Of a stretch of 64,000 nucleotides of DNA, positions 33,371 through 41,842 are shown piece after piece (the first letter of the stretch is position 1; every line of letters begins with the position of its first letter). Under the pieces are notes generated by a model, which was not told where the DNA came from, searched no databases, and saw only the letters and a program-made list of their open reading frames with translations. The stretch comes from Actinoplanes palleronii (GTDB lineage: Bacteria > Actinomycetota > Actinomycetes > Mycobacteriales > Micromonosporaceae), in the NCBI RefSeq assembly GCF_016862315.1, contig NZ_BOMS01000018.1, forward strand, positions 1 to 64,000, written 5' to 3'. The position numbers and the translations under genes are program-made.

Positions 33371-34426
33371 GTGACACAGCGAGGCCACGGGATGGCGGCG
33401 GACATTGCGGAACAGCCGGAAGGTTTCGCCCGCCTGCTGGACGGACCGCACGCGGACGCGATCGCCGAGGTCGCGGCGCAGATCGCGGCCCGCCGTCCGC
33501 GGAACGTGCTCTTCGTCGGACGCGGCACGTCCGACCACGCCGCGTTGTACGGGGCGTACCTGACCGAGATCCGGCTCGGCCTGCCGGTGGCCAGCGCGTC
33601 ACCGAGCGCGATCACGCTCTACGGCGCCCGCCCCGACTTCACCGACAGCCTGGTCATCGGGGTCAGCCAGAGCGGCGGCTCACCCGACCTGACCGGGGTG
33701 CTCTCCGCCGCCCGGGAGACCGGCGCGCTCACCCTCGCGGTCACCAACAACCCGGAGTCGCCGCTGGCCCGGGCCGCCGAGCTGTCCGTGGACGTGGCGG
33801 CCGGGCACGAGCGGGCCGTCGCGGCGACCAAGTCGTACACCGCCGAGCTGCTCGCGCTGCTGGTGCTGATCGAGGGGATCCGGGCCGGCGACGGACGGCT
33901 GCCGGAGTCCGAGCGGGCCGCGCTCGCCGCCCTGCCCGGTCTGGCCGAGGCGGCGCTCGCCGACCGGACCGCTGACGACCTGGCCCAGCGCTACCGGTTC
34001 GCGCCGCACATGGTCACCACCGGCCGGGGGTTCGGCTACCCGACCGCCCGGGAGGCCGCGCTCAAGCTGATGGAGACGTCGTACGTGCCGACCCTGGCGT
34101 TCTCCGGCGCCGACCTGCTGCACGGCCCGCTCGCGATGACCGACGCCGACGTGCCGGTGCTGGCCGTGGTCGGCGAGGGCCCGGGCGGCCGGGCCATGCA
34201 GGACGTGATCACCCGGCTCGGTGAGCAGCGGGCCGACGTGGTCACCATCGGGGCCACCGACGTGCCCGGCGCGGCCGGTCGGCTGGCCGTCCCGGCGGTC
34301 GACGAGCGGTACAGCCCGCTGCTGGACATCCTGCCGCTGCAGAAGCTGGCGCTCGCGCTGGCGCTGGCCCGCGGCGAGGACCCGGACGCGCCCCGGGGTC
34401 TGAAAAAGGTCACCAGCACCCTTTAG
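33371..34426 (+). CDS. Double-SIS domain protein, sugar isomerase/aminotransferase-like (GlmS C-terminal or AgaS/NagB-II type)
   Basis: A 351-residue cytoplasmic protein built from two SIS sugar-phosphate-binding domains, equivalent to GlmS without the glutaminase half. Visible motifs are VLFVGRGTSDHAALYG, VIGVSQSGGSPDLTGVL (the Ser-rich phosphate loop), TLAVTNNPESPLARAA and AATKSYTAELLAL. The C terminus DPDAPRGLKKVTSTL is close to the GlmS tail. Probably a glucosamine-6-phosphate deaminase or isomerase in amino-sugar use. GTG at 33371 is chosen since GGGAGGA ends 5 bases earlier; the longer open frame starts in the intergenic region. Confidence 0.88.
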   Translation: MTQRGHGMAADIAEQPEGFARLLDGPHADAIAEVAAQIAARRPRNVLFVGRGTSDHAALYGAYLTEIRLGLPVASASPSAITLYGARPDFTDSLVIGVSQSGGSPDLTGVLSAARETGALTLAVTNNPESPLARAAELSVDVAAGHERAVAATKSYTAELLALLVLIEGIRAGDGRLPESERAALAALPGLAEAALADRTADDLAQRYRFAPHMVTTGRGFGYPTAREAALKLMETSYVPTLAFSGADLLHGPLAMTDADVPVLAVVGEGPGGRAMQDVITRLGEQRADVVTIGATDVPGAAGRLAVPAVDERYSPLLDILPLQKLALALALARGEDPDAPRGLKKVTSTL

Positions 34427-34462
34427 AGAACTGACGAAACATCCGCGTGGCAGGCTTGGCGC

Positions 34463-36013
34463 GTGTCCACCCTGCGCGACCTCGTCGAGGAACACACCAA
34501 CCTGGGTTCCGCCGACATCGACCACCTGCACCGGCTGGCCGGTGACTGGCAGCTGCTCTCCGACCTCTCCTTCGCCGACCTGCTCCTCTGGGTGCCGATC
34601 AAGGGGGAGCAGCCCCGGCAGTTCCTCTGCGTCGCCCAGGTGCGCCCGACCACGGCGCCCACGGCGTACCAGGACGACCAGGTGGGCAAGATCTTCGGCG
34701 GACCCGAGGTTGCCCACCTGGACGTGGCGTTCACCCAGGAGCGGATCTGGCGGGAGGGCGACCCGGTCTGGTATGGCGACACCCCGGCCCGGCACGAGGC
34801 GATCCCGGTGCGCCGCCGCGCCGAGAACGACCACGAGGAAGGCCGCAGCGAGGTGATCGCGGTGATCGGCCGGGACACCAACCTGAGCACCGCCCGGACG
34901 CCCAGCCAGCTCGAGCTGAACTACCTGACCACCGCGGACGACCTGGCCCAGATGGTCGCCGACGGCACGTTCCCGCCGACCAAGCAGCCCGGCGAGGTGA
35001 CCACCTCGGCGCCCCGGGTCGGCGACGGCCTGATCCGGCTGGACGCCTCCGGCAAGGTCACCTATGCCAGCCCGAACGCGCAGTCCGCGTACCGGCGGCT
35101 CGGTTTCAACGCGCACCTGGTCGGCGAGGAGCTGGCCGTGCTCTCCAGCCGGGTGGCCGCCGACCCCCTGGAGGGCAACGACGCCGCCGAGCGGATCCGG
35201 CTGGCGCTGCGCGGGATCACCCCGCCCCGGATGGAGTTCGAGGCGCGCGGCGCGACGGTGCTGACCCGTTCCCTGCCGCTGCTCCCGGCCGGTGTGCCGA
35301 TCGGCGCGCTGGTGCTGGTCCGCGACGTCACCGAGGTGCGCCGCCGGGACCGCGCCCTGATGACCAAGGACGCCACCATCCGGGAGATCCACCACCGGGT
35401 GAAGAACAACCTGCAGACCGTGGCCGCGCTGCTGCGCCTGCAGGCCCGCCGGGTGGACGCGCCGGAGGCCCGGATGGCGCTGGAGGAGTCGGTGCGCCGG
35501 GTCGCGTCGATCGCCCTGGTCCACGAGACGCTCTCGATGTCCAGCGACGAGGCGGTCGAGTTCGACGGGATCGTCGACCGGGTGGCCACCGCGGCCACCG
35601 AGGTCGCCTCGACGAGCGTCTCGGTCCGGATGCGCCGGGAGGGCACGTTCGGCGTGCTGCCCGCGGAGATCGCCACCTCGCTGGTGATGGTGCTGAACGA
35701 ACTGCTGATCAACGCGGTCGAGCACGGCTTCCCGGCGCCGGACGAGGACGCGCCGGAACCCGTGCCGGCGCCGGACGCGCCGGCCCCCGAGGTGGTGGTG
35801 GCCGCGCACCGGTTCCGCAAGCAGCTGCACGTGACGGTCGCCGACAACGGGCGGGGGCTGCCGGAGGGCTTCCGGCCGGACGCGGGCGGGCGGCTCGGGC
35901 TGCAGATCGTCCGGGCGCTGGCCACCGGTGAGCTGCGCGGCAGCATCGAGATGCGCAACCGGGCCGGTGGGGGCACCGAGGCCGTGCTGGTGGTCCCGCT
36001 CGGGAAGCGCTGA
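34463..36013 (+). CDS. pdtaS: PdtaS-type sensor histidine kinase (HisKA_2)
   Basis: A 516-residue soluble kinase with no membrane helix. An N-terminal GAF-like domain (about 1-150) is followed by a PAS domain (about 185-300) and a HisKA_2 transmitter with phospho-acceptor His311 in EIHHRVKNNLQTVAALL. The ATPase N-box VMVLNELLINAVEHGF and DNGRGLPEGF complete the kinase. PdtaS of mycobacteria signals to the RNA-binding antiterminator PdtaR; no such partner is in this window. A Pro/Glu-rich insert splits the ATPase domain (about 430-452). The position beside sigR, the biotinyl carrier and WhiB1 genes resembles mycobacteria. Confidence 0.9.
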   Translation: MSTLRDLVEEHTNLGSADIDHLHRLAGDWQLLSDLSFADLLLWVPIKGEQPRQFLCVAQVRPTTAPTAYQDDQVGKIFGGPEVAHLDVAFTQERIWREGDPVWYGDTPARHEAIPVRRRAENDHEEGRSEVIAVIGRDTNLSTARTPSQLELNYLTTADDLAQMVADGTFPPTKQPGEVTTSAPRVGDGLIRLDASGKVTYASPNAQSAYRRLGFNAHLVGEELAVLSSRVAADPLEGNDAAERIRLALRGITPPRMEFEARGATVLTRSLPLLPAGVPIGALVLVRDVTEVRRRDRALMTKDATIREIHHRVKNNLQTVAALLRLQARRVDAPEARMALEESVRRVASIALVHETLSMSSDEAVEFDGIVDRVATAATEVASTSVSVRMRREGTFGVLPAEIATSLVMVLNELLINAVEHGFPAPDEDAPEPVPAPDAPAPEVVVAAHRFRKQLHVTVADNGRGLPEGFRPDAGGRLGLQIVRALATGELRGSIEMRNRAGGGTEAVLVVPLGKR

Positions 36014-36209
36014 CCCGGCGCCGGTCGATGCCCGAGGGTTGCCTGGTGGACCCGTACGTCTAGATCGTGATCGATGGGTCCACCGCCGCCACCTGCGATG
36101 TAACGGCTTTGTAACGACAGTAGGAGAAGTCCGCCAAGTGCCGTGGACCACACTCCCGGATTGTGGACCTCGCTGGCCCACATTCGATTTGCGTGAGAGG
36201 CTTACCGGC
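36014..36209. other. 5' region of the sulfur operon leader
   Basis: This stretch separates the kinase gene from the leader peptide and should hold the operon promoter. No consensus -35/-10 pair was recognised with confidence. TTTGTAACGACAGTAGGAG near 36108-36126 is the most AT-rich part. Confidence 0.4.
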
Positions 36210-36296
36210 ATGACCGCTGCAATTGACCGCCGCTTCGTGGCCCGCCGCCACGTCGACTACGGCCGTGTCTTCAGCGCGATGTGTCCGGCTTCCTGA
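36210..36296 (+). CDS. Cysteine-type leader peptide upstream of the sulfite reductase operon
   Basis: A 28-codon ORF, MTAAIDRRFVARRHVDYGRV then FSAMCPAS. The R-HVD-x-GR-x-x-S-x-x-C pattern matches the short putative leader peptides found before actinobacterial sulfur-assimilation genes. A single Cys codon (TGT) lies five codons before the stop. It sits 122 bp upstream of the sulfite reductase ATG. Ribosome stalling at the Cys codon under cysteine shortage is the likely regulatory event, coupled to the downstream hairpin. Confidence 0.8.
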   Translation: MTAAIDRRFVARRHVDYGRVFSAMCPAS

Positions 36297-36381
36297 CGCC
36301 GCCCCAAAGAGATTCGGGCGCGGAAGACAAGCCGGCCCTTCCCCGACGCTGATGTCGCGGAGCCTCCAAGTGGCCGCGAGT

Positions 36382-36411
36382 GTCCTCCGGTGCCCACGAA
36401 ACCCGGAGGAC
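36382..36411 (+). promoter_or_regulatory. Hairpin sequestering the sulfite reductase Shine-Dalgarno
   Basis: GTCCTCCGG (36382-36390) is an exact 9-bp complement of CCGGAGGAC (36403-36411), with a 12-base loop. The GGAGGA inside the 3' arm is the ribosome binding site for the ATG at 36419 (8-base spacing). Folding would block initiation, so this is a candidate translational attenuator controlled by the upstream leader peptide. Confidence 0.75.
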
Positions 36412-36418
36412 CGCCGCC

Positions 36419-38110
36419 ATGGCGCCCAGCAACACACCCGCAACACCCGCAGCTCGCCCCCGCAAGGCGCGCGGCGAGGGTCAGTGGGCGCTCGGACACC
36501 GCGAGCCGCTCAACCCCAACGAGCGCAGCAAGAAGGACGACAACCCGCTCAACGTCCGGGCGCGGATCGAGAACATCTACGCCCACGGCGGTTTCGCCTC
36601 GATCGACCCGGCTGACCTGCGTGGCCGGTTCCGCTGGTGGGGGCTCTACACCCAGCGCAAGGCCGGTATCGACGGCGGCCGCACCGCGGTGCTGGAGCCG
36701 GAGGAGCTCGAGGACGAGTTCTTCATGCTCCGGGTCCGGATCGACGGCGGCGCGCTGAGCCTGGCCCAGCTGCGGGTCATCGCCGGGATCGCCACCGAGT
36801 TCGCCCGCGGCACCGCCGACTTCACCGACCGGCAGAACATCCAGATGCACTGGATCCGGGTCGAGGACATGCCGGAGATCTGGCGCCGGCTCGAGTCGGT
36901 CGGCCTGCAGACCACCGAGGCCTGCGGCGACTGCCCGCGGATCGTGCTGGGCAGCCCGGTGGCCGGTGTCTCGGTCGACGAGGTGATCGACGCGACGCCG
37001 GCGATCGACGAGATCGTCAAGCGGTACGTCGGCGACCCGGCCTACTCCAACTTGCCGCGCAAGTTCAAGTCGGTCATCTCCTGGCTGCCGGACGGGCCGT
37101 ACCAGGCGAACGACATCTCGTTCGTCGGTGTCGAGCACCCGGAGCACGGCCCCGGCTTCGACCTCTGGGTCGGCGGCGGGCTCTCCACCAACCCGCGGCT
37201 GGCCGAGCGCCTCGGCGTCTGGGTGCCGCTGGACGAGATCCCGGACGTCTGGGAGGGCGTCGTCGCGATCTTCCGGGACTACGGCTACCGCCGGCTGCGG
37301 CACCGCGCCCGCCTGAAGTTCCTGCTCGCCGACTGGGGTGTGGCGAAGTTCCGGGAGGTGCTGGAGAAGGAGTACCTCGAGCGCGCCCTGATCGACGGGC
37401 CGGCGCCGGTGCTGCCGGAGAAGCCGATCGACCACATCGGCGTGCACAAGCAGCGCGACGGGAAGAACTACGTCGGCGCCGCGCCGGTGGTCGGCCGCTC
37501 CTCCGGTGAGCAGCTGACCAAGCTGGCCGACCTGGTCGAGCAGCACGGCTCCGACCGGGTGCGGCTCACCGCGTACCAAAAGCTCTTGGTCCTTGATGTT
37601 GCCGACGACCAGGTGGAATCCCTGATCAGCGGGCTCAGCGGGATCGGTCTGGAGGCGCGGCCGTCGGCCTGGCGCCGCGGCACCATGGCGTGCACCGGCA
37701 TCGAGTACTGCAAGCTCGCGATCGTCGAGACCAAGGCGCGCGGCGCGGAGCTGGTCACCCGGCTCGAGGAGCGGCTCAAGGACTTCGACGCGGACATCTC
37801 GGTGCACATCAACGGCTGCCCGAACTCCTGCGCCCGCACCCAGGTCGCCGACATCGGCCTCAAGGGCCAGCTGGTGATGAACGCGCAGGGCGAGCAGGTC
37901 GAGGGGTTCCAGATCCACCTCGGCGGCGCGCTCGGCATGGCCAAGGGCGAGACCGCCGGGTTCGGCCGCAAGCTGCGCGGCCTGAAGGCCACGGCCGACG
38001 AACTTCCCGAGTACGTCGAGCGGGTCGCCCGCAACTACCTGGACGGGCGCTCCGAGTCGGAGACGTTCGCGACCTGGGTGATGCGGGCCGAAGAGGAGCT
38101 CCTGAAATGA
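36419..38110 (+). CDS. sir: Ferredoxin-dependent sulfite reductase (nitrite/sulfite reductase family)
   Basis: A 563-residue siroheme and [4Fe-4S] enzyme reducing sulfite to sulfide for cysteine synthesis. Cluster ligands Cys425, Cys431 (ACTGIEYC), Cys467 and Cys471 (NGCPNSCAR) are present. Tyr77 (GLYTQRK) and Cys169 (EACGDC) are 92 residues apart, matching the Tyr69-Cys161 crosslink of M. tuberculosis SirA/NirA, which supports sulfite rather than nitrite as substrate. The cysH neighbour supports the same. ATG at 36419 is fixed by the GGAGGA site. It ends in an ATGA overlap with the next gene. Confidence 0.94.
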   Translation: MAPSNTPATPAARPRKARGEGQWALGHREPLNPNERSKKDDNPLNVRARIENIYAHGGFASIDPADLRGRFRWWGLYTQRKAGIDGGRTAVLEPEELEDEFFMLRVRIDGGALSLAQLRVIAGIATEFARGTADFTDRQNIQMHWIRVEDMPEIWRRLESVGLQTTEACGDCPRIVLGSPVAGVSVDEVIDATPAIDEIVKRYVGDPAYSNLPRKFKSVISWLPDGPYQANDISFVGVEHPEHGPGFDLWVGGGLSTNPRLAERLGVWVPLDEIPDVWEGVVAIFRDYGYRRLRHRARLKFLLADWGVAKFREVLEKEYLERALIDGPAPVLPEKPIDHIGVHKQRDGKNYVGAAPVVGRSSGEQLTKLADLVEQHGSDRVRLTAYQKLLVLDVADDQVESLISGLSGIGLEARPSAWRRGTMACTGIEYCKLAIVETKARGAELVTRLEERLKDFDADISVHINGCPNSCARTQVADIGLKGQLVMNAQGEQVEGFQIHLGGALGMAKGETAGFGRKLRGLKATADELPEYVERVARNYLDGRSESETFATWVMRAEEELLK

Positions 38111-38265
38111 GTGACGCCAGGTCAGCTCCGCTCTACTGCCCCTACTGCGGTGAAGAGGACCTCCGCCCCAACGAGTCCTCGCACGGCGCCTGGGAGTGCC
38201 ACTCCTGCGCCCGCGTCTTCACGGTCAAGTTCAACGGGTTGCTGTCCAAGGGAGCTACATCATGA
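38107..38265 (+). CDS. Small zinc-ribbon protein in the sulfur operon
   Basis: A 52-residue protein with two CxxC pairs (YCPYCGEED and WECHSCARVF) that should bind one zinc. It overlaps the sulfite reductase stop (ATGA) and the next gene's ATG (ATGA), so the three genes are translationally coupled. Small proteins of this type recur between sulfite reductase and cysH in actinomycetes; the function is not established. An electron-transfer or assembly role for the reductase is an inference only. Confidence 0.85.
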   Translation: MSDARSAPLYCPYCGEEDLRPNESSHGAWECHSCARVFTVKFNGLLSKGATS

Positions 38266-39026
38266 ACCTCCTGAACGCCTCCGGCCTGGGCCTGATCGAC
38301 CTGGGCGCACCTGCCGCCCCCGCCGACCCCGCCCGTCGCACCCCCGAGCAGCTGCGGGAGCTGGCTGTCGCGGCCGCCCGTGACCTCGAGGGGAGCTCCG
38401 CCGAAGAGATCGCCACGTGGGCGACCGGCACCTTCGGCGCGCGGTTCTGCGTCACCAGCTCGATGGCCGACGCCGTCGTCGCGCACATCTTCTCCCGCGT
38501 CGCGCCCGGCGTGGACGTGGTCTTCCTGGACACCGGCCTGCACTTCCCGGAGACCCTCAAGGTCCGCGACACGGTGGCCCGCACGATGAACGTGAACGTC
38601 CGCTCGATCCGCCCGCGGATGACGGTCGGCCAGCAGGACGGCGAGTACGGCCCCCGGCTGTTCGCCCGCAGCCCCGACGAGTGCTGCTTCATCCGCAAGG
38701 TGGAGCCGCTGGAGCGGGCCCTGAGCGAGTACGACTCGTGGGCCACCGGCCTGCGCCGCGACGAGTCGCCGACCCGCGCCAACACGCCGGTCGTGGCGTT
38801 CGACGCGAAGAAGGGCAAGGTCAAGGTCAACCCGATCGCGGCCTGGACCGAGGCCGACGTGGACCGCTACATCAGCCGGTGGAACGTGCCGGTCAACGAG
38901 CTGTTCAAGAAGGGCTACGGCTCGATCGGCTGCTGGCCGTGCACCCGGCGCACCAAGGCCGGCGAGGACCCGCGCGCCGGCCGCTGGGCCATGTTCGAGA
39001 AGACCGAATGCGGTCTGCACGTCTGA
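38262..39026 (+). CDS. cysH: Adenylyl-sulfate (APS) reductase, thioredoxin-dependent
   Basis: A 254-residue enzyme reducing APS to sulfite. Four cysteines mark the [4Fe-4S] APS-type: Cys141-Cys142 (DECCFIRK) and Cys224, Cys227 (GCWPCTRR). Cys250 in the C-terminal ECGLH carries the sulfo-intermediate. The P-loop-like SSMADAVVAH and LDTGLHFPET are conserved. ATG at 38262 overlaps the zinc-ribbon stop. The 19-bp overlap with the chelatase gene continues the operon. PAPS reductases lack these four Cys, so APS is the expected substrate. Confidence 0.95.
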   Translation: MNLLNASGLGLIDLGAPAAPADPARRTPEQLRELAVAAARDLEGSSAEEIATWATGTFGARFCVTSSMADAVVAHIFSRVAPGVDVVFLDTGLHFPETLKVRDTVARTMNVNVRSIRPRMTVGQQDGEYGPRLFARSPDECCFIRKVEPLERALSEYDSWATGLRRDESPTRANTPVVAFDAKKGKVKVNPIAAWTEADVDRYISRWNVPVNELFKKGYGSIGCWPCTRRTKAGEDPRAGRWAMFEKTECGLHV

Positions 39027-39772
39027 TCACGGCGGCTCGGCCCGCCGTGGTGCTGGTGGCACACGGCAGCCGGGATCCCCGGGCCGCCGCGTCGACCGAG
39101 GCGCTGGCCCGGGCGGTGCGCCGGGCCCGGCCGGAGTGGCTGGTCCGGGCGTCGTACCTGGACCATGCCGGGCCGCGTCCGCTGGAGGTGCTGGGTTCGC
39201 TCGGCGCCCGGCGGGCGGTGCTGGTGCCGTTGCTGCTGACCGAGGCGTTCCACGGCCGGGTGGACCTGCCGGCGGTGCTGGCCGGAGCGGCCGGCCTGCC
39301 GGTCGACGTCACGCTCGCCGGTGTGCTCGGGCCGCGATCGGCCGGCCCGGGGCGGACGCGGATGCCGCGGCTGCTGCTGGAGGCACTGGTGCGGCGACTG
39401 CCGGCCGGTGCTCCGGACGCGGTGGTGCTGGCCGCGGCCGGCACCCGGGATCCGGTGGCGCGCGGGACGGTGGAGCACGCCGCCGCGGTGCTGGGCGAGC
39501 GGCTCGGAGTTCCCTCGGCGGTGGCGTACTCGTCCGGGGTGGGACCGCGTGCCGGTGAGGCGGTGCTGGCGCTCCGGGAGGCCGGGGCGCGCCGGGTGAT
39601 GGTGGCCGGGTACTTCCTGGCGCCCGGGCTGCTCTACGACCTCGCGGTGGCGTCGGCGGTGGAGGCCGGTGCGGCCGGGGTGGCGGAGCCGCTCGGCGAT
39701 GCGCCGGAACTCGTCGGGCTGATCGGCGAGCGGGTGGCGGCGGCCGGCGTGCGGATGCTCGCTGCGGCCTGA
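39008..39772 (+). CDS. Sirohydrochlorin cobalt/ferrochelatase (CbiX/SirB-like)
   Basis: A 254-residue class II chelatase built as two similar halves. The first half has VVLVAHGSRDPRAA (metal-binding His) and LTEAFHGRVDLP; the second repeats VVLAAAGTRDPVA. It would insert iron to form siroheme, the cofactor of the sulfite reductase in the same operon, so function and context agree. ATG at 39008 overlaps cysH by 19 bp. The second-half His is replaced by Ala (AAGTRD), as expected when only one half is catalytic. A hairpin terminator follows 29 bp later. Confidence 0.88.
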   Translation: MRSARLITAARPAVVLVAHGSRDPRAAASTEALARAVRRARPEWLVRASYLDHAGPRPLEVLGSLGARRAVLVPLLLTEAFHGRVDLPAVLAGAAGLPVDVTLAGVLGPRSAGPGRTRMPRLLLEALVRRLPAGAPDAVVLAAAGTRDPVARGTVEHAAAVLGERLGVPSAVAYSSGVGPRAGEAVLALREAGARRVMVAGYFLAPGLLYDLAVASAVEAGAAGVAEPLGDAPELVGLIGERVAAAGVRMLAAA

Positions 39773-39801
39773 GCGCCCCTGTCCCTTTGTTTCCGTGTCA
39801 G

Positions 39802-39820
39802 AGCCCGCTCCAGCGGGCTT
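39802..39820 (+). terminator. Terminator after the sulfur operon
   Basis: AGCCCGC-TCCA-GCGGGCT hairpin 29 bases after the chelatase stop, followed by TCTGG rather than a clear T-run. Weak but well placed. Confidence 0.55.
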
Positions 39821-39838
39821 CTGGCGGCTCTGCAGGCC

Positions 39839-39884
39839 CGGCTGGTTGTCCGGGGTGTCTCCCGGCGCTCTGCGGATCAGCCGG
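39839..39884. repeat. Palindromic repeat family, partial copy C
   Basis: It begins CGGCTGG and contains GGGGTGTCTC as in copies A, B and D, but the right inner arm is lost and the end reads AGCCGG. It lies in a 403-bp gap between the chelatase and WhiB1 genes that otherwise holds only the two terminators. Confidence 0.6.
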
Positions 39885-40114
39885 CTTCTCCAGGGCTCAC
39901 GCATCGATGTATCGAGGAAGTGGGTAGCTCTCCGTGACGATCACTCTGCGCTATGCGACCGGGAAGTCGTCATTGGATCGTCCACAGCGGAGTGTGCGTG
40001 ACTCGCGACAGAAACCGATCCGTGAGCCATTTCGAGATCATTTCGGGAGTGCGGGTAAACGTACGGTGATCGAATTGACGCACTGCGGAATGGGAACGGG
40101 GGGTAAGCGGCCCG

Positions 40115-40152
40115 AAACAGCAAGACGCCCCGGAGCCGAGAGGCCCGGGGCG
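40115..40152 (-). terminator. Terminator of the WhiB1 gene
   Basis: CGCCCCGG (40126-40133) and CCGGGGCG (40145-40152) form an 8-bp G-C stem; on the minus strand it is followed by GTCTTGCTGTTT. Confidence 0.8.
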
Positions 40153-40175
40153 CAAATGCTGTGTGGGGGATTGAT

Positions 40176-40430
40176 TCAGGCGGTGGGAGCGGAGACCCGA
40201 AGGCCGCCGCGACGCTTGACCGCGCGCCGCTCGTCCTCGCTCATCCCGCCCCATACGCCGGCGTCCTGGCCGGACTCGAGTGCCCACTGGAGGCAAGACT
40301 CGGTCACAGGGCACCGCCGGCACACGGCCTTGGCCTGCTCGACCTGCAGGAGCGCGGGGCCAGACGTCCCGATCGGGAAGAACAGCTCCGGGTCCTCGTC
40401 GCGGCAGATCGCATCGTGACGCCAGTCCAT
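40176..40430 (-). CDS. whiB1: WhiB1/WblE transcriptional regulator
   Basis: An 84-residue [4Fe-4S] regulator. The four ligands are in ICRDEDPELFFP, VCRRCPVTESC, and the GVWGGMSEDERRAVKRR block is nearly invariant in WhiB1/WblE. In mycobacteria WhiB1 is an essential NO-responsive protein that binds sigma-A. The surrounding sigR, carrier and pdtaS genes match that neighbourhood. ATG at 40430 has AAGGAG at 40440-40445 (minus strand), about 9 bases away. A terminator follows directly. Confidence 0.95.
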   Translation of the reverse strand: MDWRHDAICRDEDPELFFPIGTSGPALLQVEQAKAVCRRCPVTESCLQWALESGQDAGVWGGMSEDERRAVKRRGGLRVSAPTA

Positions 40431-40839
40431 GGCGGCAAACTCCTTGTTTCGGATGGGGTAATGAAAAAGTGCTGTTTACCTATATGCATGAGCAGTGGTG
40501 TCGACCGGTTGTACCCGTACACTCACCAGTGCGTCAGCAAGCCTTTGTGTTTGGTAGCCGTTCTGCGCTTCTAGATTAGGAACGCGCACAAGCGGCAACC
40601 GGTTACTTCTTATCGCTTGTGAATGCTTTCACGAACTCTCGCGATGTCAAGGGTAGCGCTGGAAGTTTCTTCCAGCGGGTGAGCTGCCTCACGCACCCTT
40701 ATGTCCGATTCTCCCGCTCCTCTCGGAGCCGGTTCACGAACGCTCCCATCAATGTAGTACGGTCCGGGCCACTTCGCCGACCTTTTGCCCGTGTTTCTGT
40801 AACGGATCGTGAGCATGTCCCGAAAGACGTACCCACAAG
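40431..40839. other. Long AT-richer regulatory gap upstream of WhiB1
   Basis: A 409-bp gap between WhiB1 and the lipid kinase, both on the minus strand; it therefore holds the WhiB1 promoter and the kinase 3' end. It is less GC-rich than its surroundings. It contains a TGTAC-CC-GTACA repeat (40510-40521), a perfect GCTGGAAG-TTT-CTTCCAGC hairpin (40658-40676) and CAAGCG/CGCTTG arms (40588-40618). No ORF is supported. A long 5' leader or several promoters for WhiB1 are plausible. Confidence 0.5.
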
Positions 40840-41790
40840 TCAGCAGATCACACGCAGCGCTGATGGGACGGACACGAAGTGCACCTTCTGCCGCTCGCCG
40901 AGATAGTCGCCGTCCAGCTGGAACGCTTGGGGTCGGGACGAGACCACGGTGAACTCGGCAAGGTCATGAAGCCGAAACACATGTTTACCGTGTGGATCAC
41001 CGGATCGCCACGCGAGTTGTGTCACCGTCCTCGCTGTTGCCGAAACCTTGAGTCGGCGTAACGCGAGGAGATCCAGCCCGAGATCGAAGGAAGCGTCCGG
41101 ATTCGGATCCACCGGACGGTCACCCACATAGGTCCAGGGGGCGGTGTTCTGCACGATGACCGTGCCGAGACCGGGCTCCGAAGATTCACCCGGGCGTTCC
41201 AGGGTCAGCGGCGGATCCGCGCGGTCGGCGCCGGTGAAGACCTGGCCGGCCAGCGCGCGCAGGTAGAGACCCGGCGTCGACGTCCGGCCGCGCAGCCGGG
41301 CCTGCTCCACCCGGCGGACCACCGCGGCGTCCAGACCCAGGCCGGCCGTGAAGGTGAAATAACGATCGTCGGCGCGACCGAGACTGATCACCCGGTGCCG
41401 CCCGTCGCGGAGTCCGTCCAGGATCACGCTGGTCCCGTCCGCCCAGCCGCGGGGCAGACCGAGCGCGCGGGCGAAGACGTTCGTCGAGCCACCCGGGACC
41501 ACGGCCAGCGCCGGCAACCGGAACGCCGGCAGCCCGGCCAGCCCGGCGAGGGCGGCGGGCGCGGTCATCAACCCGTTCACCGCTTCGTTCACGGTGCCGT
41601 CGCCGCCGAGCGTGACCACGACGTCGACGCCGCTCTCGGCAGCCGCGCGGGCCAGCGTGGTGGCGTGCCCGCGTCGCTCCGTGTAACGCACCGTGAGGTC
41701 GACGGCGCTCTCCAGCGCCCGGACCAGAATGTCCCGGCTGCGCTGGGTGGTCGCCGTCGCCCGGGGGTTGACCACCAGCAACGCACGCAT
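40840..41790 (-). CDS. Diacylglycerol/lipid kinase family protein
   Basis: A 316-residue kinase of the DAGK catalytic (YegS/DgkB) family. The nucleotide motif LGGDGTVNEAVNGL and the substrate loop VVPGGSTNVFARALGLP are intact, and FTAGLGLDAAVV and QLDGDYLG are typical. It phosphorylates a lipid alcohol such as diacylglycerol; the exact lipid is not predictable. ATG at 41790 is preferred over GTG 41799. It belongs to the same neighbourhood as whiB1, which is also the case in mycobacteria. Confidence 0.92.
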   Translation of the reverse strand: MRALLVVNPRATATTQRSRDILVRALESAVDLTVRYTERRGHATTLARAAAESGVDVVVTLGGDGTVNEAVNGLMTAPAALAGLAGLPAFRLPALAVVPGGSTNVFARALGLPRGWADGTSVILDGLRDGRHRVISLGRADDRYFTFTAGLGLDAAVVRRVEQARLRGRTSTPGLYLRALAGQVFTGADRADPPLTLERPGESSEPGLGTVIVQNTAPWTYVGDRPVDPNPDASFDLGLDLLALRRLKVSATARTVTQLAWRSGDPHGKHVFRLHDLAEFTVVSSRPQAFQLDGDYLGERQKVHFVSVPSALRVIC

Positions 41791-41842
41791 GGGCGGCACC
41801 TTACCCGGCAGAACGGCGCCGGACTGTCGGTATGGTGCAGCA

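Noticed and set aside
40588..40618. The CAAGCG/CGCTTG arms as an intrinsic terminator
   Set aside because: The loop is 19 bases and no T-run follows, so it is too weak to call.
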